Assembly: GCA_937905835.1 (NCBI GenBank)
Contig: CALCXK010000029.1
Span: 1 to 51,750, forward strand
Source: an uncultured Ilumatobacter sp.
Lineage (GTDB): Bacteria > Actinomycetota > Acidimicrobiia > Acidimicrobiales > Ilumatobacteraceae
Direction: 5' to 3'
Length of the DNA: 51,750 nucleotides
Shown here piece after piece: positions 25,491 through 33,612 of this stretch. Under the pieces are notes generated by a model. That model did no database searches and had not been told where the DNA came from. It saw only the letters and a program-made list of their open reading frames with translations. Each line of letters begins with the position of its first letter. Positions within the stretch are counted from its first letter, which is position 1. A program made the position numbers and the translations under genes.

Positions 25491-27227
25491 TTACCCCTGC
25501 TGACGCACGAGGAACACACCAACGGCTCGGTCGCGCACATCGTTGATCGAGTACGGGCTCGTGTCGCCAGCGTGAAAGGCGATGCGCTCGACACCTTCGG
25601 CAAATGCAACTGCATCAGCGCCGACACGTACATAGACCAGCGGCAGCGTGTCGATCTCATCAGGTGTCGCCACACGGTCCCGACCCAGCTGGCGGGCGCG
25701 GCTCGGGTCATCGACAGCGAGGTCGACGCCGTCGTGGAGTAACTGCGTCATAATCGGCTGCGTATAGGGCTCGCCAAAGCCAATCCCATTCGGGTCGAAG
25801 AGCACCGAGCGCGGGGCGTCTGAACGTTCGAAGTAGGCATCGAGCTGCCCCCGCACGTTGGTAATCGACGCTGTTGCCTCGCGGAAAATCAGCGGACCTG
25901 ACTGGCTGACATACGTCGGCAAGGTCAGCACGAGCGCCACCACACCGAGCCCGGCCAGCCCGTCGAGGCCGAAACCGCACCAACGTTTCGGAACCGCTGC
26001 GAGCGCCGCAAGCAGCACCGTATAGGTCAGGAAAATCCCGATCACCCAGATCCAACGGACCTTGTGGGGTGAGATACCGAGAATATCGATCGGCGTAATC
26101 ACCAGCGTCACGAACGCAACGGCGGACGCCATCATCAGTGTTCGGAATGCAGCGACCACTTCGAAGTTCTCGACGCGTCGCATCTGACGCCAGACCACCG
26201 CAACGAGGACCACGACCACGGCGAGCCCACCCAGCGACACACCGAACGAGGCAAGGCCAGGTGTTTCCAGTACGAGCCCTGTCGGTCCTTCAACCCAGGC
26301 CGAGCCGGGGATCGAATCGTCGTATCCGGGTCGGCCCCACCACGGCGGCAGTGCCACAACCGCACTCATCATTCGGAGGGCCAGTGGAACCCCGGTGCGC
26401 ACGCTTTCGAATCCGGTGTCATCTCCCCCACCAGTCCCTGCGAGAAACAGTCGAGTCAGGTTGCCACGGCCCGATCCAAAGAACTGCTCGACCAGGATCT
26501 GGCTCCATAACACGACGAAGACACCGCCCGACAGCAGTGCAGGGCGGCGCAAATCGTCGAAGGCTCCCTCACCCGACGCACGTCGATCCCAGAGGATCGA
26601 CATCACGGCGAAGGCAACCATGATCGGAGCGATGAAGAGGTAGCTCAGGTGGGTTTGCATCACGAACGATGCGACACCGACGGTCAGCGGGAGCAACGAC
26701 ACCCGACCAGCGACGACTGCCCACACGCTGCACAGCAGCAGCCAAAACGGCAGGAACAGCACGTTGGGCTGCCACGGATCATAGAGCAACTCGCTGCCCA
26801 TCGTCCACACCATCAGCGCGGTAATCACCTGGGCGCTGACCGCTGCGGTGGCGCCACCGACGCGGCTTGTCACGAAGCCGACCAACCAGACGACAGCAAT
26901 ATTCAGCAGGGCGATAGCGACGGGAATGCCGGCGGATCTACCGAACAACCGAAATGGGATCGCAACGACATCAAACAAGAGCGGACCGAGGTGGTTGACA
27001 TCAATCCCTGTGCTGATCGACGCAGAAGAAAGCGTTCCGAGCAATGGGTGGTGGCCGGTGAACACATCACCGGCACGAAGTTCGATCAGCGAGTTGTCGT
27101 TGACCGGTTCGTAGCCACCGGCAATACCGCGGGCTGCGCTGAAGGCAATGACTAACGATGTCGCTCCCGCGAGCAGCTGCCAACCGAATCGCTGCAGCTG
27201 GCCAGCGAGGCGACGTGCCTCCCTCAC
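25491..27227 (-). CDS. GT-C-type membrane protein, probable glycosyltransferase (paralogue B)
   Basis: A 578-residue polytopic protein. Its first loop NDNSLIELRAGDVFTGHHPLLGTL, the later VWTMGSELLYDPWQPNVLFL and MQTHLSYLFI align with the protein at 22291-24135, so it is a clear paralogue. The Asp-Asn and Arg-x-x-Asp residues in the first loop are shared and are candidates for catalysis. About ten hydrophobic segments fill residues 15-440, and a soluble C-terminal part of about 130 residues follows. The GTG start overlaps the stop of the upstream paralogue C by 4 bases. Donor and acceptor are unknown. Confidence 0.68.
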   Translation of the reverse strand: MREARRLAGQLQRFGWQLLAGATSLVIAFSAARGIAGGYEPVNDNSLIELRAGDVFTGHHPLLGTLSSASISTGIDVNHLGPLLFDVVAIPFRLFGRSAGIPVAIALLNIAVVWLVGFVTSRVGGATAAVSAQVITALMVWTMGSELLYDPWQPNVLFLPFWLLLCSVWAVVAGRVSLLPLTVGVASFVMQTHLSYLFIAPIMVAFAVMSILWDRRASGEGAFDDLRRPALLSGGVFVVLWSQILVEQFFGSGRGNLTRLFLAGTGGGDDTGFESVRTGVPLALRMMSAVVALPPWWGRPGYDDSIPGSAWVEGPTGLVLETPGLASFGVSLGGLAVVVVLVAVVWRQMRRVENFEVVAAFRTLMMASAVAFVTLVITPIDILGISPHKVRWIWVIGIFLTYTVLLAALAAVPKRWCGFGLDGLAGLGVVALVLTLPTYVSQSGPLIFREATASITNVRGQLDAYFERSDAPRSVLFDPNGIGFGEPYTQPIMTQLLHDGVDLAVDDPSRARQLGRDRVATPDEIDTLPLVYVRVGADAVAFAEGVERIAFHAGDTSPYSINDVRDRAVGVFLVRQQG

Positions 27228-29053
27228 TGTGAGACGCCAGATGGGCCGATGAACACTGCTGCGTTCTGGTCGAGGTCGAGCAGCCGCTTACTCGCCCCGA
27301 GCGCCGCGCTCGAGATTCGGTCGTCGATCCGAACCCCGAACAGATTGTTGTCAACGAGCGACACCAAGTCGTCAAGCCCAGTGGCCATGAGATCGGCGAT
27401 CAGTTCAGTACGCAACATTGCGAACTCTGCCAGCTCAGCCGGGGTACGGGGTTCGACAGCGGCAATCTCTGTGACTCGGTCGTCGGCGCGCCAGACATCG
27501 ACCAAGCTGCCGGTTGCCCAGATGATTTCAGCGCTTGCTTCGTCAGCCCTGAGCACTCGCTGGCCCGTCATCGGGACACGCCACGCCTCGTACACCCCGA
27601 CGTCGAAGCCCCGTCGTTCGAGTTCGTTGACGAGCCCGAAACCCTGGCTGCCAAATGAGTGAGCGTCTGTCCAGAAGACCACGTAGGTGTCGTTCGGATC
27701 GAGGGCGTCGGCCGTTGGCTCGACAACAGCGCCGAGGGTTTCGCCAAGATATTCCTCGGGATGGTCGGTCCCTATCGCTGCGACCGAGGTCGCAGCTGTG
27801 CACAGCGCAATGACTCCGGCTGCACCCAACAACGCTCGACGCCCTGTTCCTACACCAGTGGCGTTGAACCAGACGACTGCGGTCCAGGCCGTGGCGATGA
27901 CGACGAGCACCATGACCGCCCAAGCCCACAGGGTCAGGTAGAACCAGGTGGTCCCGAAGATCCGTGACATCGAGACCCAACTGAGCAACAGCACTGCACC
28001 GGTCACGACATGGAGATGGAGCAGTGCTTGTACGTCTCTACGAGCGGCCAACAAACGGGTAGCGGCCGCCGCAGTGATCCACATCGCGAGCACGAGTGCT
28101 CCGGGGATCCACGTCGCCCCGTTGAGTTGGCCGAGGTCGACGAAGCTGCCGGTTCCGGTGAACATCGCGCCCGCTGCACGGAACACGTTGAGATGTTGGA
28201 GCAGTAACTCCAAGCCGCGAACCAAACCGATTGCTTCCTCGGGCGGATGGCCGAAGTGATCGAGAAGGCGCGTGATATTGCCGGGAGTTCGACGAATCTG
28301 GTCGACCAAGGGTGGGAGTGACAGCAAGGCAAACACCGCAGCGGTGATCAGCAATGCTCGCGGCGGCCCGGCAGCAACACCAGCGCGTTGCTGGCGAGCC
28401 CATCGGACTGCCACAAGTACCGCTGCACCAGCGCCGAGGCCGCCCGCCATCACCAAGTAGGGGATATGTGTCTGCGCAGCGAAACTGGCAGCGACGGCAA
28501 GCGGAATCAGCATGGCATGATCGCCCGAAACAACCGACCAGGTGGCCAGCAGGACGACGACCCACGCGATCAACGGCAGGTACGGGTTCCAGGGTTGGGT
28601 CAGCACAGAGAGCCCATAGCCACGGACGAGAAGTGCCACGACCAGCGCCACCACGATCACGCCCATTCGCTCCGCTCGACGGTGTCCAATCCAGAGCGCG
28701 AGCCCGATCCACAACGTCTGCACGAGTGCCGTCGACGCTTCCATCGCCCATGCCGAACCGCCGAACATCCGGTATCCCGGCGCAAGCAGCCAGAAGCTGA
28801 ACGGACCAGGGTGGCTGCCCTGGTCGGGGAACTCGCCGATTCGACCGGGCAGACCAATCAACGGAGTCTGCCTCGATCCGACATCGCGAATGCGGAACTC
28901 GGTCATTGCCAAGTCGAGTACGGGGTACCACGGGCGTTGCGCCAGCGCGATCACCGAAACGAGCAACGGGACAGCAAGCCCCAAGGAGCCCAGCATGATG
29001 TGGCCGGTGCTGCTTCTAGCGAACTGCCGGGCGCGTGCGGCGAACGAGCCCAC
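27224..29053 (-). CDS. GT-C-type membrane protein, probable glycosyltransferase (paralogue C)
   Basis: A 609-residue polytopic protein more distantly related to paralogues A and B. The first loop has DLAMTEFRIRDVGSRQTPLIGL, then SHPGPFSFWLLAPGYRMFG, and later LTQPWNPYLPLIAWV and AAQTHIPYLVM, at the positions equivalent to the landmarks of the other two. A soluble C-terminal portion of about 180 residues follows the last helix. The GTG start lies 2 bases after the Ppm-like gene, and the end overlaps paralogue B, so the three form one transcription unit with the GT4 gene. A role as a polyprenyl-phosphate-sugar-dependent transferase fits, with a Ppm-type synthase as donor supplier. Confidence 0.66.
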   Translation of the reverse strand: MGSFAARARQFARSSTGHIMLGSLGLAVPLLVSVIALAQRPWYPVLDLAMTEFRIRDVGSRQTPLIGLPGRIGEFPDQGSHPGPFSFWLLAPGYRMFGGSAWAMEASTALVQTLWIGLALWIGHRRAERMGVIVVALVVALLVRGYGLSVLTQPWNPYLPLIAWVVVLLATWSVVSGDHAMLIPLAVAASFAAQTHIPYLVMAGGLGAGAAVLVAVRWARQQRAGVAAGPPRALLITAAVFALLSLPPLVDQIRRTPGNITRLLDHFGHPPEEAIGLVRGLELLLQHLNVFRAAGAMFTGTGSFVDLGQLNGATWIPGALVLAMWITAAAATRLLAARRDVQALLHLHVVTGAVLLLSWVSMSRIFGTTWFYLTLWAWAVMVLVVIATAWTAVVWFNATGVGTGRRALLGAAGVIALCTAATSVAAIGTDHPEEYLGETLGAVVEPTADALDPNDTYVVFWTDAHSFGSQGFGLVNELERRGFDVGVYEAWRVPMTGQRVLRADEASAEIIWATGSLVDVWRADDRVTEIAAVEPRTPAELAEFAMLRTELIADLMATGLDDLVSLVDNNLFGVRIDDRISSAALGASKRLLDLDQNAAVFIGPSGVSQ

Positions 29054-29055
29054 TG

Positions 29056-29784
29056 TCAGTTGCGGCCGGTGAGCCGCTTGAATCGGTCGCCCAAACCCCA
29101 GCGGGTCACCAGCAGCATCGACTCGATGATGATCCGTCCTGACATCTTCGACTTACCTCGGGTGCGGTCACGGAAAATAATCGGCGTTTCCACCACGCTG
29201 GCTCCTTCGCGCGTCATCCGACGGACGAGTTCGGTCAGGAATGCGTAGCCCTCGGCCGACGTGGAGGTTGGATCGATCTTGGCCAGCGACGTAGCTCGGT
29301 AGGCCCGGTAACCGCTGGTGCAGTCCCGAGCGGTGACGCCAAGAATCGAGCGGGTGTAGGCGTTACCCCAGCGGGACAGCAACTGTCGACGGACCGGCCA
29401 ATCGGTCGTGCCGCCACCGGTGACGTAACGAGAGCCGATCACGATGTCGGCGCCGTCGTTGATCAGCTGAATAAAATCGGGAATCCGATTGGGGTCGTGG
29501 GAGAAATCAGCATCCATCGAAACAATGATGTCGTAGCTGCCGCCCAGCACTTCGTTGAATCCGGCGCGGTAGGCACTTCCCAAACCGGCTTTGCCCGGGC
29601 GGTGCATGACATCGATACGACCGAGTTCTTCAGCCAAACGATCGGCAACCAACCCGGTTCCATCGGGGCTGTTGTCGTCGACGACAAGGATATCGGTGTC
29701 GGGCGAGGCCTCACGAACGGCCCGCAGGAATGGCTCGATGTTTTCTGATTCGTTGTAGGTGGGAAGCACCAGGACGCTGCGCAT
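29056..29784 (-). CDS. Polyprenol monophosphomannose synthase (Ppm1/DPM1-like GT2)
   Basis: A 242-residue cytoplasmic GT2 enzyme that closely follows the Ppm1 catalytic-domain pattern: VLPTYNESENIEPFL at 6-20, VVDDNSPDGTG at 34-44, GKAGLGSAYRAGF at 64-76, the metal motif DADFSHDP at 91-98 and the tail FRDRTRGKSKMSGRI. It would make polyprenyl-phosphate-mannose from GDP-mannose for the GT-C enzymes around it. It sits 12 bases after the GT4 gene and 2 bases before paralogue C. The other Ppm-like protein in this window (7209-7982) is less canonical, so this one is the better candidate for the general synthase. Confidence 0.88.
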   Translation of the reverse strand: MRSVLVLPTYNESENIEPFLRAVREASPDTDILVVDDNSPDGTGLVADRLAEELGRIDVMHRPGKAGLGSAYRAGFNEVLGGSYDIIVSMDADFSHDPNRIPDFIQLINDGADIVIGSRYVTGGGTTDWPVRRQLLSRWGNAYTRSILGVTARDCTSGYRAYRATSLAKIDPTSTSAEGYAFLTELVRRMTREGASVVETPIIFRDRTRGKSKMSGRIIIESMLLVTRWGLGDRFKRLTGRN

Positions 29785-29796
29785 GACGGCTGCAAT

Positions 29797-30948
29797 CTAC
29801 TTCGCAGTTGCGGAGAGCACGCGCAAGATGCCCAGCGCCGATGCATCCCAGGTCATGGAGCGGACCCGCGCGTGCGCCGCTGATGCGAGCTGATTGCGGA
29901 GATCGTGGTCGGCCAGCAGCCGGGCGATCGCATCACCGAGGTCTGGCGGCTCGGCAAGAACGCCTGTCACGCCGTCGACCACACTGCTGCGGTGCCCACG
30001 GATGTTTGTTGCGACCGCTGCCGTGCCACAACCCGCCCCTTCCGTGAGGCTCAGGCCCCAACCTTCGGCGAGCGACGCACTGACGACGAGCCATGAACGA
30101 CGGTACAGGTCGACCAGATCGGCCTGATCGACACGCCCCGTGAACTGGATCCAGTCACCGGCGCCGAGATCATTCACCTTCGCTTCAAGTTCTGGGCGCG
30201 ACGGTCCGTTGCCGACGATGGCCAAGGTCAGACCGGGTGTCGCTGCCCGAGCAATCACGGCTGCGTCGATCAGGAGGCTCAGCCGCTTGACGGGTGCGAG
30301 CCGGCATACAGCGACAAGTGAAGGATGTTCGCTCTTGCGTCCACCCGGAGAGAACCGCGCATCGGTCCCGTTGGGAACCGCTGTCACCTGTTCCGGGCGA
30401 AAGCCGATCTCGAGTAACTCTTCACGAGTGGCCTCAGACGGCGTCACCGTCGGGCTGCGTCGGTAAAACGGCGGCGCCAGACGAGTTTCGAGCACTCGGC
30501 CGCACGCCGCCAGCGGGCCGGGCAGCATCTGATCCCACATCGGGCCGTGAACGTGGTGCAAGAAGGTGACCCTTGGCGTTCGACACCAGACAGGCGAGAA
30601 CCAGGGGACGCCGTTCCAGATCTCGACGAGAGCATCGTACGGACCCATCCGCTGCAACGTTTCGGCGGCGATGGCGCGAGGAAAAACGGTGTACCTGCTC
30701 CCCCGTCGGATCACGTTGTACCCGTTTCGTCGACTCTCTGCAGGCTGGCCGACGGCTGCCGATGTGCGATGCAGGATGTCGAAACCGGCTGCGGCCCAGC
30801 GCGTCATGAACTCGTCAGCGTGTACTTCGGACCCTCCAGCATCGGGGTCGTCGAGGTCGCGCCACGCCAATGTGTGGATCCGCCGGATGCCCCGCTGTTG
30901 GAGTCGGTCGGCGATCTCACCAAGTTCGCGGAGCTCGTCACCAGACAC
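29797..30948 (-). CDS. GT4-family glycosyltransferase
   Basis: A GT-B-fold glycosyltransferase of 383 residues. The N-terminal domain has HTLAWRDLDDPDAGGSEVHA, the donor-binding half has LVAVCRLAPVKRLSLLIDA, and the E-x7-E region is LAEGWGLSLTEGAGCGTAAVAT. These fit the GT4 family of NDP-sugar-dependent cytoplasmic enzymes that extend lipid-linked glycans. I prefer the GTG at 30948 over an ATG at 30993 because a TATCGT box sits 7 bases before it, and because the longer form would overlap the divergent gene head to head. It is the first gene of the unit that continues with the Ppm-like gene and GT-C paralogues C and B. Confidence 0.82.
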   Translation of the reverse strand: MSGDELRELGEIADRLQQRGIRRIHTLAWRDLDDPDAGGSEVHADEFMTRWAAAGFDILHRTSAAVGQPAESRRNGYNVIRRGSRYTVFPRAIAAETLQRMGPYDALVEIWNGVPWFSPVWCRTPRVTFLHHVHGPMWDQMLPGPLAACGRVLETRLAPPFYRRSPTVTPSEATREELLEIGFRPEQVTAVPNGTDARFSPGGRKSEHPSLVAVCRLAPVKRLSLLIDAAVIARAATPGLTLAIVGNGPSRPELEAKVNDLGAGDWIQFTGRVDQADLVDLYRRSWLVVSASLAEGWGLSLTEGAGCGTAAVATNIRGHRSSVVDGVTGVLAEPPDLGDAIARLLADHDLRNQLASAAHARVRSMTWDASALGILRVLSATAK

Positions 30949-30955
30949 CGCATGG

Positions 30956-30961
30956 ACGATA
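30956..30961 (-). promoter_or_regulatory. Candidate leaderless -10 box for the GT4 gene
   Basis: On the - strand the sequence is TATCGT, followed by 7 bases and GTG at 30948. The same hexamer is found at equivalent spacing before scpA and trpS in this window. It supports the shorter GT4 start. Confidence 0.45.
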
Positions 30962-30980
30962 GGTCCAATACCGAACGGTC

Positions 30981-32804
30981 GTGTGGATACCATCGGGGCG
31001 CTTGCTCGACGCGACCGACCATTCCGAAGACGACCTGAATACCGACCCGACCGATCTCGGACGGTTGGATCTTGGCGAGTCTGAACACGTTCCGTTCGTT
31101 CTCGGTGGTCGTCCCCACCGATCGCTCAAGGGCACGCTGTCGCTGTTGGCGCTCTTCGCCTTCACGATGCTGCCGGTCCGAGGCTTGTACCGCGGCACTG
31201 GTTCGTCTTTGGAAGAGGGCTTCATGCTCGTCTTCCCCAGGCTCGTTCAGCAGGGCAAAGTACCGAACGTCGACTTCCTGCACCTGTACGGCCCTGGCTC
31301 TCTCGAGGTACTCGCCGGCTGGTACTGGGTGTTCGGGTACACGCTGGAGGCGCAGCGTACGTTTGGGCTGCTGCAGCACCTGCTGATCATCTTCGGTCTC
31401 TACACGCTGACTCGAGCGTGGGGCCGGATCGCAGCGGTCGGCGCGGGCATCGTCGCAGCGCTATTGATTATGACACCGATCGGCCTGTCGGCCCTGGCCT
31501 GGCACGGCGCTGTCGGCATGGCCCTGTGGGCAGTCGTCTTTGCGGTCAGGGCGCGCACGACGGCTGCACGTTCTGACTGGTTGATTGCCGGGCTGATCGG
31601 GGGGTTTGCGCTTTCGTTCCGACCCGACATGGCCATTGCCATCTCGGTCGCTCTCGCCGGTGCTGCATGGGCGCAACGGCGTCGGGCTGCTGCGCCACTG
31701 ATCGGTGCCGGCATCGTCGGGCTGATCCCGATGTGGATTCATCTGATCGTTGCTGGACCGGGCCCCGTGATCGAAGGCGTGATCATCGACCCGGTGTTTC
31801 ACCTCCGCGCCGGTCGCGAATTGCCGACCCCGCCGTCGTTCGATCGCATCGACGGCGCCCTCCAGGCCATCGCCGAGGGCGATCCTCCCTGGTGGGGCTT
31901 GCCGGCACTCGCCCCCAACCACCAACTCTTCTTCTGGTTCTTCGCCGTCTTCGCTATAGCCATCGCTGTGCCGGTCGCAGCCTGGCGCAACGTTGGCACT
32001 CGCAGCCCTCAGCAACGGGGCGTGCTGATCGCTGCAGGCCTGCTCGGTCTTGGCGTGCTCCCTCAAGCGCTCCAACGCCCCGACTCCACACACCTGGCTT
32101 GGGTTGCCGTCGTGTCGTGGCCGCTCCTGATCGCCGTCATCATCGACCTCGTCCGGACACGTACGCCGCAGCAACATGGCGCACCGATTGCTGCTGTGGC
32201 GTCGTTGCTCGCTCTGTTGTTCGTGGTTGCGCCGTTCTACACATACCGCACATACCTGCTCCACACCCGGGTCGCCGCCGGCAACCTGCCGCTCCCGTTC
32301 CTCGTCGAGCGAGAAGGCCGACGGTTCTGGTTCTCGGACCCGATCGTCACCAACGCATTCAACGATCTGATCCCCGAACTGGACTCCATCAGCGACCCCG
32401 GCGATCGATTAATCGTGGGTACCGCCGACCTCAGCCGCACGGTCTACAACGATGTGTCGATCTACTTCCTGTTCCCCGAACTGGAACCAGGCACTTTTTT
32501 CATCGAGATGGACCCGGGCCTCGCTGACGCCGAAGGGTCCGGCCTCGCTGAAGACATCGCCGAGGCTGATTTCCTGGTGCTGACCAACGTGTGGGCGGGT
32601 TGGGTCGAACCAAACGAATCGGTGACCCGCCAAAGCCAGGAACACAACCAGGCTGTTGCCGACAACTTTTGTCTTCGCTCCCAGTTCGAAGACAACCTGG
32701 TGTTGCTCTTCGAGCGCTGCGAGGGTGGCGGTGGGATCAGCGGTGCTGACGTCGCTGGCACGTATCCGACAATCCCTGTTCCTGAGCCCGACGAACTTGA
32801 CTGA
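30981..32804 (+). CDS. Large membrane protein, probable GT-C glycosyltransferase
   Basis: A 607-residue polytopic protein with about ten hydrophobic segments between residues 55 and 440, then a soluble tail of about 150 residues. The first external loop contains GTGSSLEEGFMLVFPRLV and then VDFLHLYGPGSLEVLAG. The paired acidic residues followed by a YGP motif resemble ArnT/PMT-like GT-C proteins and the gene at 17220-19142 (YLYYGPFLAV). The start is uncertain: GTG at 30981 is given, but TTG at 31002 has a TACCAT box 8 bases upstream and avoids overlap with the GT4 gene. It ends 4 bases from the convergent dprE2. Confidence 0.62.
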   Translation: MWIPSGRLLDATDHSEDDLNTDPTDLGRLDLGESEHVPFVLGGRPHRSLKGTLSLLALFAFTMLPVRGLYRGTGSSLEEGFMLVFPRLVQQGKVPNVDFLHLYGPGSLEVLAGWYWVFGYTLEAQRTFGLLQHLLIIFGLYTLTRAWGRIAAVGAGIVAALLIMTPIGLSALAWHGAVGMALWAVVFAVRARTTAARSDWLIAGLIGGFALSFRPDMAIAISVALAGAAWAQRRRAAAPLIGAGIVGLIPMWIHLIVAGPGPVIEGVIIDPVFHLRAGRELPTPPSFDRIDGALQAIAEGDPPWWGLPALAPNHQLFFWFFAVFAIAIAVPVAAWRNVGTRSPQQRGVLIAAGLLGLGVLPQALQRPDSTHLAWVAVVSWPLLIAVIIDLVRTRTPQQHGAPIAAVASLLALLFVVAPFYTYRTYLLHTRVAAGNLPLPFLVEREGRRFWFSDPIVTNAFNDLIPELDSISDPGDRLIVGTADLSRTVYNDVSIYFLFPELEPGTFFIEMDPGLADAEGSGLAEDIAEADFLVLTNVWAGWVEPNESVTRQSQEHNQAVADNFCLRSQFEDNLVLLFERCEGGGGISGADVAGTYPTIPVPEPDELD

Positions 32805-32808
32805 CTCG

Positions 32809-33552
32809 TCAGCTGTCGAGCTTGCGCCACACGAAATCGGGTGCGAACTTCAACAAGGCGAACACACCACGCAGCTTGCCGGGTGCCCACACGACGCTCG
32901 CACCTTTCTTGAGCCCGTTGACGACCGCTTCGGCCACGACCGACGCATCGATGGTGAACGGGGCCTCTTCCATGCCTTCGGTCATCGACGAACGGACGAA
33001 GCCCGGCCGCACTGTCATGACGTTCGCTCCGCTGCCGTACAGTGCATGGCCCAGGCCAGTGGCAAATGCGTCCTGACCAGCCTTCGTCGAACCGTAGACA
33101 AAGTTCGAGGCACGGGTCCGGACACCAGCGACACTCGAGAGCACCACAAGCGTGCCATGGCCCTGCTTACGGAGTTGCGCGGCAACAGCCAACCCGGAAC
33201 TGACGGCACCGACATAGTTGACCGTTGCAAGTTGGGCAGCAGCAACCGGATCGTCAGCGACGTCGATGCCGAGTTGGCCGAATGCCTGGATGACGATGTC
33301 GAGGTCACCGTGTTCAGCGGTGACGGCCTCGATCATCGGAGCGTGCGCTGCATGGTCGGTTGCATCGAAGGTGACCGTGGCGACCTTGACGTGATCGGCG
33401 AAACCGGTGGTATCGGCCGAGGCTGCGTCGCGGCATGCGAGCACGACGGTCTTGAGGGCCGGCGACGACAGTTCGCCGATGATCGCCCGAGCGATGTCAC
33501 TGTTGCCACCAAGTACGAGGATGATCTGAGGTTGGTTGATCGCGTTGTTCAT
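32809..33552 (-). CDS. dprE2: Decaprenylphosphoryl-2-keto-beta-D-erythro-pentose reductase
   Basis: A 247-residue SDR that reduces the keto intermediate made by DprE1 to decaprenyl-phosphoryl-arabinose with NADH. The cofactor motif LVLGGNSDIA at 12-21 has the GGxSDIA form typical of DprE2. VLSSVAGVRTR near residue 137 carries the catalytic Ser, and YGSTKAG holds Tyr153 and Lys157. Position directly downstream of dprE1 (60-base gap) supports the assignment. A Shine-Dalgarno-like AAAGG lies 6 bases before the ATG, inside a small hairpin. The mycobacterial orthologue (Rv3791) also neighbours dprE1. Confidence 0.9.
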   Translation of the reverse strand: MNNAINQPQIILVLGGNSDIARAIIGELSSPALKTVVLACRDAASADTTGFADHVKVATVTFDATDHAAHAPMIEAVTAEHGDLDIVIQAFGQLGIDVADDPVAAAQLATVNYVGAVSSGLAVAAQLRKQGHGTLVVLSSVAGVRTRASNFVYGSTKAGQDAFATGLGHALYGSGANVMTVRPGFVRSSMTEGMEEAPFTIDASVVAEAVVNGLKKGASVVWAPGKLRGVFALLKFAPDFVWRKLDS

Positions 33553-33556
33553 TGTT

Positions 33557-33569
33557 CGCCTTTCAGGCG
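33557..33569 (-). promoter_or_regulatory. Small hairpin covering the dprE2 ribosome binding site
   Basis: On the - strand CGCCT-GAA-AGGCG forms a 5-bp stem with a 3-base loop. The AAAGG part of this structure is the best Shine-Dalgarno candidate for dprE2, ending 6 bases before its ATG. The stem is short, so any effect on translation would be mild; it is noted because most genes here have no such leader. Confidence 0.3.
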
Positions 33570-33612
33570 GTTGAAGTCGAGACGGTTCAGGTCGGGGTGA
33601 GTGCTTGCCGGG

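Noticed and set aside
24864..25742. A 292-codon + strand frame
   Set aside because: Antisense to the EstB-like gene and the end of a GT-C gene; no motif and no ribosome site.
32656..33600. A 314-codon + strand frame
   Set aside because: It crosses the convergent junction and runs antisense to dprE2, which is well supported.
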